A stretch of DNA of 64,000 nucleotides, taken from Nelumbo lutea. Taxonomy: Eukaryota > Streptophyta > Magnoliopsida > Proteales > Nelumbonaceae. Where the stretch lies: the NCBI GenBank assembly GCA_022828595.1, contig JAKGHH010000004.1:52471422-52535421 (forward strand), written 5' to 3'. Positions within the stretch are counted from its first letter, which is position 1. The number at the start of each line of letters is the position of its first letter. Positions 55,701-64,000 of the stretch are shown here, in pieces. Made by a program: the position numbers and the translations under genes. A model generated the notes under the pieces. It saw only the letters and a list, made by a program, of their open reading frames with translations, was not told where the DNA came from and did no database searches.

Positions 55701-56425
55701 CATCCGACATCCTTATCACCCCAATCTTCATAATATTGAGTGGAGCGAAAAGAAGAATGGAATTCCACCATACTTGGTTTCTTGGTTCCAAAAACTAAAG
55801 CGCAAACGGAGACATTCCTTGAAGAAATGTGTTGGTGCACACTCTCCCTTAGAATACATGAAGCATGGGAAAGGGCCTGCAACTTTACAGTTAGGATAAC
55901 CCATCAAGTCCTAGAAGGCTGGGGACTGATCATTAGGATAGGCCGACCTTGGCATAAACTCATGGGAAGCTGCATAAGAAGTAGATAATAATTTAGAATA
56001 GAGGAAATTGCTCTACAAGAAAAGAAGTAACCAGACATCGAAGGGGAGATCTCACTAGATTAAAACACCACCATCTCCATGGGCTCAGGGGGACTTCTTC
56101 ATCTAAAGATGCCTCCAAAATAGTTGTTAGGGGAGTGAAATTGGTGGCTTGAGAAGGACTAGAGGTCTAGGACCTAGTTTGCAGATGGCATGCTTTGGGT
56201 GTATTGGAATCCCTACGGACACTTGCGTGATTACGAGGCGAGAGGCATTGACCATTTCTAGGGTAGGAATCGTCCATATTGGGGGTGGGCAAGCCAATGG
56301 CAACGTTCCAATGAGGATGACAACAACTTGAATAACTTGAAGCAACAAATAAAAAATCCAATAGAACTAGGCTCAACATGGTGGTGGTAGGGAGGGTTTT
56401 CTTCCTTCTCTTGCAAGGATAACGA
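55701..56425. other. Region between PMD remnant and Gypsy-I, no gene seen
   Basis: Several short ORFs occur on both strands (for example 55740-55988, 56167-56550), none with a motif I recognise. It is probably further sequence of the element that carried the PMD-like ORF. Confidence 0.3.
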
Positions 56426-56491
56426 TGAGGGGTAATTTGGTCCTCCAATGACATCATGATACGTGGCACCTCAGAAGCAGTTGGGTGACAC

Positions 56492-56587
56492 CTTGGCACC
56501 ACGTAAGCAGAACACCTCAACACCACGTAAGTAGAACATCTCGGCTCCACATAAGCAGATCACCTCGGCACCACGTAAGTAGATCAC
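56492..56587. repeat. Four tandem 24-bp units in the Gypsy-I LTR
   Basis: Units start at 56492, 56516, 56540 and 56564, each of the form CTCGGCACCACGTAAG followed by (C/T)AGA(A/T)CAC. ACGT cores recur at 24-bp steps. They lie about 400-500 bp upstream of the TATA box. Confidence 0.85.
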
Positions 56588-56997
56588 CTCGGACACTTTA
56601 TAACTGCATCAGCGACCACGAGGCCACCCTGGTAGACCAAACTGTGAACAACAAGATGGGATCTCAGGTCGGTGTATGATGCAACCTCCTTCCACCGGAC
56701 TACCCCAATCCCATCAAGATGTCAGGTCGGCATGAGAGGCAACCTGCTTCTACCAACCTGACCTGAGTTCAGTTAGCGACTTTCCAGATCTCCCCCTTGA
56801 GTGAATTATTGTCACCGACTTCTCTGGGATCATGACACTTGACCATTAGACCCATCTTTCCGCATCTGATTTGATCAGATGGACCTTATCCCTCTATATG
56901 GATCACGTATCCAACTGAGAGATCTCCTCTGAAAATGGTGGACACAATTTCTTGGGAATCTCATACACATTACCAGAAGCTCTTAATTTCTTATGCC

Positions 56998-57005
56998 TAT
57001 ATAAA
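56998..57005 (+). promoter_or_regulatory. TATA box of Gypsy-I LTR
   Basis: TATATAAA within GCCTATATAAAGGCG lies about 212 bp before the LTR end, in the sense of the element. Confidence 0.65.
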
Positions 57006-57217
57006 GGCGTCCCCTCTCTCAGAGAATGTATGAGCGACCTAGCTCTCCTATTTTTAACTCACCAATATACTTCGTTGACTTAAGCATCAAAGTGCCCAAC
57101 TTGGATAAAGCAACCTAGCTACTCTGATACTATCTTTTTGTAGGTCGACCTGGTGAACTCTCCAACTTGGCATCCGAGCTACCTTCCAATAGGGAGCCAC
57201 TAGATCGTGCATCATCA

Positions 57218-57235
57218 ATTGGTGCCATCTTTGGG
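57218..57235 (+). other. Gypsy-I primer-binding site
   Basis: ATTGGTGCCATCTTTGGG directly follows the LTR. It is the same type as in Gypsy-G, with changes in the second half. Confidence 0.75.
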
Positions 57236-58140
57236 AAGCGCTACTTAAAAGCCAGGTTCTCAATTCTCATTTTAATTTCACACTCAACGATAATCAGCAT
57301 GGATGATCCTCATCAGCCTTGTTCACGAGGTTGCCTCTATAGGTGGAGCCCTTCGTAGCTACCGTGGGAGTCGGCGGCCAATGGACCATGTAGTCACCCT
57401 TGTGGGTCAAGCCTTCCAAGGCTCCCATGCGAGTTGGTGACCTACAATTAGTAGAGTTGCCTCCACAGGTTGAGTTCTTGTGGTGTATCGTAGAAACAAA
57501 TGGACAACATATCCGAGGGTTGACGCATTGTAGTTGTGGCACCAATCCGCCATTCAATGCCAACAATGATGCATGTATCAATGATGCTATCACAAGGGGA
57601 GAATCTAAATGACCAGCCCGAGTGAGTTTTAGCGATTTGGCCTAGATTGCCTCCCAACCAAACTGCAAAGCCTCACTACTGATCGAGTCCTCTATGGCTG
57701 CAGTGAGAGTTGCCAACTAGTTGACTGTGGAGCTGGCCTCATAGGTTCAACCTTTCATGGTTCCTGTGAGAGTAGGTGACTTGCAGATAGTAGAGCCACC
57801 CCTCAAGGTGAGCCCCCCATGGCTCTAGTAGAAATGGGTGGCCAACAGTTCTAGGAGCAAGTGCAGTACATGTACAGCATTGACCCACAAACACAGACCC
57901 GAGAGAGTCAATCCTACGTAATGTAATAGATGTAGCCACATTTAATGCTACTACAGAATGACCATCCACTTTGGCGACCTAGATTCTAAGGGGAATCCAA
58001 ATTGCTTTTAGATAAGGCACCTCATCACCTCGACAACATCGGATGTTTCAACACTTTAGGTATTTTCTAGTATCTGAAAATGCAAGGCAAGAAAGAGGGG
58101 CATAGTATATATAGAAACTTGATTTCATTTGAAAGAAAAT
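57236..58140 (+). pseudogene. Gypsy-I gag start and degenerate repeats
   Basis: ATG at 57299 (MDDPHQPCSRGC) sits where Gypsy-G has its gag ATG relative to the primer site. From about 57320 to 57850 a degenerate block recurs (GTTGCCTC-CAGGTTGAG, then GTG-GAGT-GGTGACC), at irregular spacing of about 65-75 bp. No capsid, protease, RT or integrase domain is readable before the antisense ORF, so the pol region is deleted or this was a non-autonomous derivative. Confidence 0.5.
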
Positions 58141-58164
58141 AGTACATCATGAAAAAAATTCCGG

Positions 58165-58470
58165 TCAAGTGTCCCCTTCCTCGGCATCGTCATTCTTGTC
58201 AACCTCTTCAAGATCGTCCTCGTTAATCATCTTGTCGAAGGTGTATGACTTGGTGTCCACAGCATCTGCCAAGTTATTGGGGACCGACTTGATGGAGATG
58301 TGGCCAAAGTCAAAACTAGGATGGTGGCCCTTGATGAAGCAACAACAAAGTCTGAAGCCCCTCATCAGAGAAGGCACCATGGCAGTAACTTTATCCATCT
58401 CGAACTCTGGAAAAGAATAGTATACCTCTACCGTGTCCACCTTAGCTCAATGGACCTCCTTGACATGCCT
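58165..58470 (-). pseudogene. Gypsy-I antisense ORF, C-terminal end
   Basis: A minus-strand frame (58165-58440) reads FPEFEMDKVTAMV, then GFRLCCCFIKGHHPSFDF and an acidic tail rich in Glu and Asp. The arrangement (hydrophobic GF-x-x-C...HP-x-FD followed by an acid tail) matches the C-terminus of the Gypsy-G antisense ORF (GFKLSRWLIRHLYPDLD, 26887-27333). It is cut at 58470 by Copia-J. Confidence 0.55.
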
Positions 58471-58955
58471 TGAAGGGAAGGGAGTTCCATCATATGGATG
58501 GCCGAACCCTGCAGGAAGGTTGGGCGAAATTTCAAAAGATTATTTACTCCCATTTGTGAATCCTATTCCCAATTTAGAAAACTACATTTTAAAGGATCGT
58601 TCTTGTAATCAAATCAGACCAAATCGGAAACCAAGATTAGGGAGGGATATACCAGATACAAAATCCACACAAAAAGCTCCTCCCAACGTAGGTAGTCATG
58701 CCTAAATACCAAATCCTCCCTCCACTGAACCAAGATTAAGTAGGCAGGATCAGCAGGTAGTTCTTCACCAAGAACTTGTGATTCTTCAATAAGAAACGAA
58801 TGGGGTAATGAGCACAACTTCAAATTGTTTCTTTTAGCAAGAAACAATACCAAGATCAAATCTTGATCAGATCCAAGAACTGGAGATCGAACAAGGTAGG
58901 GTGGCAAGAGCAGGAAGAAAAAGAACTAAAGGCAAAATCAGTTCAACTGACTTGT
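58471..58955 (-). repeat. Copia-J 3' LTR, truncated
   Basis: The reverse LTR starts TGAAGGGAAGGG (plus strand) and matches 8746-9225 of Copia-M. It breaks at about 58955 and joins RNase H sequence; about 1.4 kb of LTR is missing. The left target duplication is tgcct (58466-58470); its partner lies outside the window. Confidence 0.85.
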
Positions 58956-60010
58956 TTGTGACAGTGGCTTAGTCAATGGGTCTGCCACATTCTCCACTGA
59001 TACTACCTTTTAATATCAATCTCCTGTAGATCCAGTGTTGTCATACAATAGTGAAATGGGTGATGTTCTGAATTTCAAATTCCAGAATGAACACCTTCAT
59101 TCATTAGGCAGCCTCACTTACGGCAATGTGCTTGGCTTGGGTTGTGGACTATTTTTCTTACTACACAAGACCTCATCGTAAAGATATAACCAAATATAGA
59201 AATTCTACCATTTGGATCTGACTGATGATTGGTATCAATATACCCGACAATCTGTAGTGAACTACCATCGAATACCAGACAAAACTCTTTTGTCATTCGA
59301 AGGTATTTCAGTATGTTTTTCACAGTGGTCCAATGCTCTTGTCCTGGGTTAGACTGGTATCTACTTACCACACTCATGGCCTGAGCAATGTCTGGCCGAG
59401 TGCACAGCATGGCATAGATGATGCTCCCTACGGCAGAGGCATAGGGAACTTCTTTCATGCACTCAATCTCTTCAGGTGTCTTGAGAGACAAACCCTTGGA
59501 GAGAGTGACTCCATGCCTGAAAGGAACATTTCCTTTCTTGGAGTTCTTCATACTATATCTTTTGACTATCTTGTCAATGTAAGTAGACTGGGATAATCCT
59601 ATTATCCTCTTCGATCTATTTCTATAGAGTCGAAGTCCCAAGATATAAAAGGCTTCTCCAAAATCTTTCATGGAGAATTGTTGTGAAAGCCATATTTTCA
59701 CCGTAATCAACACTCCTACATCATTGCTAATGAGTAGAATGTCATCTACATACAGAACCAAGAATGTAACCTTATCTCCACTGGTCTTCCTATAAACATA
59801 GGGCTCATCCAGATTCTACTCAAAGTCAAACTGTTTGATAGTAGAGTCAAATTGCATGTTCCAACTCCTAGAAGTTTGCTTAAGTCCATGTATGGATCGG
59901 TTGAGTTTACATACCATGTGTTCCTGACGTGCAACTATGAAACCGTAAGGTTGTTGCATATAGATATCTTCATTAAGATCTCCATTCAGCAATGCGGTTT
60001 TGACATCCAT
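58956..60010 (-). pseudogene. Copia-J RNase H and reverse transcriptase
   Basis: RNase H (58956-59270) is scrambled by deletions; only the PLTKPLT-type end and GYIDTNHQSD are recognisable. RT is well kept: a frame at 59114-59761 contains YVDDILLISND and LSQQFSMKDFGEAFYIL to EWTTVKNILKYLR-type sequence, and 59816-60010 has MDVKTALLNGDLNEDIYM and SIHGLKQTSRSW with CAA where Copia-F has a stop. A TAG follows at about 59816 before NLDEPYVYRK. Confidence 0.9.
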
Positions 60011-61380
60011 TTGCCAAATCCCTTAATCAAGGTATGCTGCTACAACTAGCAGGATCCTAATGGATTTAAGCATGGCCATGGGCGAAAAGGTTTCCTCATA
60101 ATTTATTTCCTCTTTCTGAGTGTACCCTTTCGCCACAAGAGGAGCCTTATAGGTCTCAACCTAACCATCGGGGCCGTTCTTCCTCTTATAGATCCATTTG
60201 CAACCAATTGCTTTTACCCTAGGGGGCGGAACTATTAGAATCCAGACTCCATTGGTCTCCATTGAGTCCATCTCAGCTCTTATGGCATCTACCCACTTCA
60301 GGGAATCTATGTCCAACATAGATTCCTTATAAGTCACGAGACCCTCCTCACTGGTCATGGCTTTTACCAAGTAACTTTCTTGGTCATAGACGTAACAAAC
60401 TGGAGGCCTGGATGCCCGGGTAGATCTCCTAGGTTGGTTATTAACTGGTGCTTGTGGGACATCTCCCACTACCCTTGAGCTCTCTTCATCAAGAACAACT
60501 CCCTAACGATGATTGTTCAGGATGTAATCTTCCTCCAAGAAATGGGCATTTCGACTACAGAACACCTTCTACTCTCTTGGGTCATAGAATAAATATCCTA
60601 CAGAGCCTTTTGGGTAACCTACAAATAGACAACGACTGGTCTTAGATTCTAATTTGTCAGCACTTGTTCTGTTAACATGTGTTGGGCAACCCCAAATCTT
60701 CAAGTGTCTTACACTTGGTTTCTTACTGGTCCAATGCTCTTAGGGAGTCTTCGAAACGGATTTGGTTGGAACCCAGTTCAACACGTATATCGCAGTCTCC
60801 AATGCAAAACCCCAAAAGCATGTAGGTAATTCCGAGTATACGAGAAGTGATCGGACCATATCCAATAAAATCTGGTTCCTCCTCTTTGACACATCGTATA
60901 ACTGTGGTGTGGCAGGAGGAGCTAGTTGTGATACTATCACATTTTCCTTTAATTAGTCCCTGAATTTGTTAGAGAGATATTCGCCTCCTCGATCTGATTG
61001 AAGGGCCTTAATGTGTCTCCCCAACTGTTTTTCGACCTCTTGCCTGAACTTTTTGAACTTTTCAAAAGATTTAGACTTGTGTCTCATTAGTTACACGTAA
61101 CCATACCGAGAGTGATCATCGATAAATGTTATGAAATAAACATGCTGGTTACGTGTTCTAACATTCATGGGACCACATACATCAGTATGTATAAGGTCAA
61201 ACGTGCCTATTGATCTTTCAGGCTTACCGTAAAAAGGAAATTTCGTCATCTTTCCTTGAAGGCAAGGCTCATAGGTTGGGAGATCTTCTACAGTTAGAAA
61301 ATTCAAAGGACCATCATTTACCAACCTTATGGTACGATCTATGTTAATGTGGCCAAGTCGGTAATGCAACAGGCACGTAG
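60011..61380 (-). pseudogene. Copia-J RT start and integrase
   Basis: RT start: KWVDAIRAEMDSMETNGVW and KWIYKRKNGPDG (60161-60469). Integrase C-terminal part is broken at 60470-60740 (stops at about 60505 and 60739). At 60740-60940 it reads SQLAPPATPQLYDVSKRRNQ, where the catalytic Glu of SERRN is Lys. The first core block HVYFITFIDDHSRYGYV and zinc domain (HYRLGHINIDR, CEPCLQGKMTK) are open at 61091-61369; the second Asp is readable at about 60990 (QSDRGGEY). Confidence 0.9.
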
Positions 61381-61663
61381 GATTAACTGTATCACGGGTT
61401 CTTTAATTGGGGTCATTATCTGGTGTAGTTTCGGTTATATTTGTTTTCAGAGAAGGATGGAGAACATAGAGACCATTCTCAAGTTCTCCACATGCGAGGA
61501 ATTTGTTATTTCTTTCGATAGTAATCACATTACTAAAAAGAACATAATAACCATCTGCACATAGTTTTGAAACAAAAATCAAATTTCTTCTTAAATTGGG
61601 TACATAAAGACAATCTTTTAATGTAATTATTCTGTCTCTGAAATATAATTCTACAGTTCCTAT
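61381..61663 (-). pseudogene. Copia-J protease C-terminal part
   Basis: The minus-strand frame 61403-61663 carries RDRIITLKDCLYVPNLRRNL and GDYYVLFSN-like sequence. It is cut at 61659-61663 (cctat) by Copia-K. The protease active site and gag must lie beyond the window. Confidence 0.85.
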
Positions 61664-62530
61664 TGAAGGGGTGAGAGATCCATCATATGGATGGCCGAAC
61701 CCTGCAGGAAGGTTGGGCAAAATTTCAAAAATTTCTCTCTCTCCCATGTGGGAATCACATTCCCTATTTTAGAAAATTGCATTTTCAATGACCAATCTTG
61801 AAACAAACTAGACCATATTTGAAACCAAAAAGGTAGGAGACGGATATACCTGATACGGAGTAACAATAACTCTCAATGAAGGTGTTCACGGCCAAGGAGA
61901 AAACCAAAGACTGCTTCCACAAAAGATGATACGGTGTGAGGTGAAGCAGAATCAGCAGGACGGTTCTTCAGCAAGAATTGAATTCTTCAACAAGAATATG
62001 ATGGAGGGCTGGTGAGCATGACTTCAGATTGCCTCTTCTAGCAAAAGGAAATATCAAGAACCATTCTTGATTACTCCTACTGGTGGAGATCAATCTAGTA
62101 CGGCGGCAAGAGCAGGAAAGAACAAGAGTAGAAGATAGAAGCAGTCAAACTGTATATTGTCTTCTCTCTTAATTCAGTAGAATATGAGATGTCTTTGGAG
62201 GTCTGCCCTGCTCTCCTAATTATAGCCTTAAAGGGAGGTTCTCCTAATCCCATTAGGAGTTTCCCTTATCTTATCTGTAGATAAGGTAATCCCTTATCTT
62301 ATATTTGGATCTGGACTCTCTTTAAGAGATAAGGATAATCCCTTATCTTATCTATAGATAAAGATTAGCCTTCCTAATCTAATTAGGAGTTTCCTTATCC
62401 AAATCTTTATTTGGATCTAGACTCTTTGAGTGGATAGGGATAATCCCTTATCTTATTAGCTTATCCAAATCCTAGAACTGCCCCTTATTTAATTAATCTT
62501 ATTAAGCTAGTTCGAATGGGCTTTAGGCCC
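61664..62530 (-). repeat. Copia-K 3' LTR, truncated
   Basis: It begins TGAAGGGGTGAG (plus strand). It ends at GGGCTTTAGGCCC, where the second LTR continues with ATTAAGTC. Its outer half is missing. Confidence 0.87.
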
Positions 62531-62543
62531 AAGATTTGAACCT

Positions 62544-62556
62544 GGCTTTGATACCA
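62544..62556 (-). other. Copia-K primer-binding site
   Basis: TGGTATCAAAGCC on the minus strand is the initiator-Met site with one G-to-A change, one base from the LTR border at 62558. Confidence 0.85.
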
Positions 62557-62557
62557 C

Positions 62558-63758
62558 TGAAGGAATGAGAGATCCATCATATGGATGGCCAAACCCTATA
62601 GGAAGGTTGGGCGAAATTTCAAAAATTTCTCTCTCCCATGTGGGAATCACATTCCCTATTTTAGAAAACTGCATTTTCAATGATCAATCTTGAAACAAAC
62701 TAGACTAGATATGAAACCAAAAGGATAGGAGAGGGATATACCTGATTCGGAGTAACAATCTCCCAATGAAAGTGTTTACACCCAAGGAGAAAACCAAAGA
62801 CTGCTTCCACCGAAGATGACATGGTGTGAGGTGAAGCAGAACCAGCAAGACAGTTTTTCAACAAGAACCGAATTCTTCAACAAGAATATGATGGAGGGCT
62901 GGTGAGCATGACTTCATATTGCCTTTTCTAGCGAAAGGCAATATCAAGAACCGTTCTTGATCACTCCTACTAGTGAAGATCGAACTAGGTAGGGTTGCAA
63001 GAGTAGGAAAGAACAAGAGCAGAAGACAGAAGTAGTCAAACTGTATAGTCTTCTCACTCAATTTAGCAAACTATGAGATATCTTTGGAGGTCCGCCCTGC
63101 TCTCCTATTTATAACCTTAAAGAGAGGTTCTCCTAATCCCATTAGGAGTTTACTAATCCAAATCTTATATTTGGATCTGGACTCTCTTTAAGAGATAAGG
63201 ATAATTTCTTATCTTATCTGCAAATAAAGATTAGCCTTCCTAATCTAATTAGGAGTTTCCTGATCCAAATATTTATTTGGATCTGGACTCTTTGAGTGGA
63301 TAGGGATAATCCCTTATCTTATTAGTTGATCCAAATCCCAAAACCACCCCTTATTTAATTAATCTTATTAAGCCAGTTCAAATGGGATTTAGGCCCATTA
63401 AGTCTATGTGCTCACTTAACCTCTTAAACTACTGCCCAGTTGGCTATCCTTGTATGGCGTGGGACCCAAACATTGATCTACACATCAGCCACATGAGTTC
63501 AACCCAGCCTTTGTTACAAGCCCTGGCCGAATTCACTGTAGGAGACAGTGAACCCCTGAGTCCATCACCATGGGCTCTTAACGGGCCCAACATTTACACT
63601 AAATGGTCCTTGGGTCCAGCCACATTATGAAAACCCAAGGACTGTGGGCAGATGCAAGATTAGACCATAGGTATTACCCTCAATACTCTTACAAGCCTAT
63701 AAGGATCAAACACTACCTGACAAGAGAGGACCTCTCCCCCGGCTGCAAGGTACAGTGT
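62558..63758 (-). repeat. Copia-K 5' LTR, inner part
   Basis: It aligns with 61664-62530 and then with the Copia-M LTR up to TGCAAGGTACAGTGT, where Copia-L interrupts it. A TATA-like TTATAAATAGG lies at about 63102-63112 reversed. Confidence 0.87.
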
Positions 63759-64000
63759 TGTTAGATAGTGTATGCCCTTAGCTCCAATCAGATTAATGTA
63801 CATTATGACATTTATTGTAAATGAATAAAATACATATTTGATTCATGTTATAGTGGTGTCTTTCTATGTAATACCCTTAAACTGGACACATATGAGACTC
63901 GTGCTAGTTTAGAATGTTCATAGCCGTTGGATAAGTCTGGGGAGATTTATCCTATCAAGGCTAACATTGATGTGCAACCAAGTGTTGGGTAGCCTATCTC
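63759..64000 (+). repeat. Copia-L LTR start
   Basis: The forward LTR starts TGTTAGATAGTG and follows the first 240 bp of the family LTR (compare 12915 and 44799). It leaves the window. The target duplication would be agtgt (63754-63758). It may be a full element or a solo LTR. Confidence 0.85.

Larger units (their letters stand above)
56426..57217 (+). repeat. Gypsy-I 5' LTR
   Basis: It starts TGAGGGGTAATTTGG, resembling the Gypsy-G start TGATGGAGGGTGATTTGG, and ends GCATCATCA before a Tat-type primer site. Its length is 792 bp. The left target duplication would be aacga (56421-56425); the partner is outside or lost. It contains a 24-bp tandem repeat and a TATA box. Confidence 0.75.
61664..63758 (-). 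mobile_element. Copia-K, two LTRs with almost no interior
   Basis: The reverse element is inserted in the Copia-J protease after cctat (61659-61663). A truncated 3' LTR (61664-62530) runs straight into the last bases of the leader and the primer site (62544-62556), then the 5' LTR (62558 onward). All genes and about 1 kb of LTR are gone. The two LTR copies look alike at their shared ends. The 5' LTR is interrupted at 63759 by Copia-L and continues outside the window. Confidence 0.88.

Noticed and set aside
55740..55988. Overlapping ORFs on both strands at 55700-55988 as a sense/antisense gene pair
   Set aside because: Both are short, lack motifs and lie in a decayed region; overlap is expected by chance.
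1..64000. Endogenous pararetrovirus (Caulimoviridae) sequence
   Set aside because: All RT regions lie in Copia or Gypsy domain order between LTRs with tRNA primer sites; no movement-protein or caulimovirid coat motif was seen.
1..64000. tRNA, rRNA, CRISPR array or bacterial-type operon
   Set aside because: No cloverleaf with A/B boxes, no rRNA core sequence and no spaced repeat array were found; TGGTATCA matches are retrotransposon primer sites, not tRNA genes.

Overview
The window is nuclear DNA of a flowering plant, from a deeply nested, transposon-filled intergenic region. I see no intact host gene, no tRNA or rRNA gene and nothing bacterial. The plant assignment rests on Copia elements with a tRNA-iMet primer site (TGGTATCAGAGCC), Tat-type Gypsy elements with an antisense ORF and a second RNase H, and a CACTA DNA transposon with a 3-bp target duplication. 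Every element is decayed by stop codons, frameshifts and deletions.

One Copia family (LTRs of about 1.8-1.95 kb, TGTTAGA...TTCA, Angela/Tork-like polyprotein) is present nine times and repeatedly inserts into itself. The copies are called A, B, M, a solo LTR, N, F, J, K and L here. Layout: 1-7770 is Copia-A (+), with the 3' part of Copia-B (-) nested in its leader. 7771-8745 is a low-copy-looking spacer. 8746-33954 is Copia-M (-), whose internal region (about 10816-17362) is inverted relative to its LTRs. M also carries a solo LTR (12915-14865) and a Tat-type Gypsy-G (19558-33277), and Gypsy-G's 3' LTR is itself split by Copia-N (29591-32444). 33955-34871 holds old LTR-like debris. 34872-42838 is Copia-E, a different short-LTR Copia, split by a 4.5-kb CACTA element that carries fragments of a WAC/DDT-domain host gene. 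42839-44169 is an unclassified repeat. About 44170-55000 is the gag and 5' LTR of Gypsy-H (-), split by Copia-F (44799-53598), the one structurally complete element, with both LTRs and a perfect TSD. 55005-56425 holds a broken plant-mobile-domain ORF. 56426-58470 is Gypsy-I (+). 58471-64000 is a stack of Copia-J (-), Copia-K (-) and the start of Copia-L (+).

The elements do not form a working system; they record successive insertion and rearrangement. The most noteworthy observations are the clean internal inversion in Copia-M; the WAC-domain exons captured by the CACTA element; two plausible introns in the antisense ORF of Gypsy-G; conserved hairpins in the Copia leader; a templated-filler deletion in one LTR of Copia-F; and stop codons that are mostly C-to-T changes at CAG, CGA or CAA codons, as expected from cytosine methylation.
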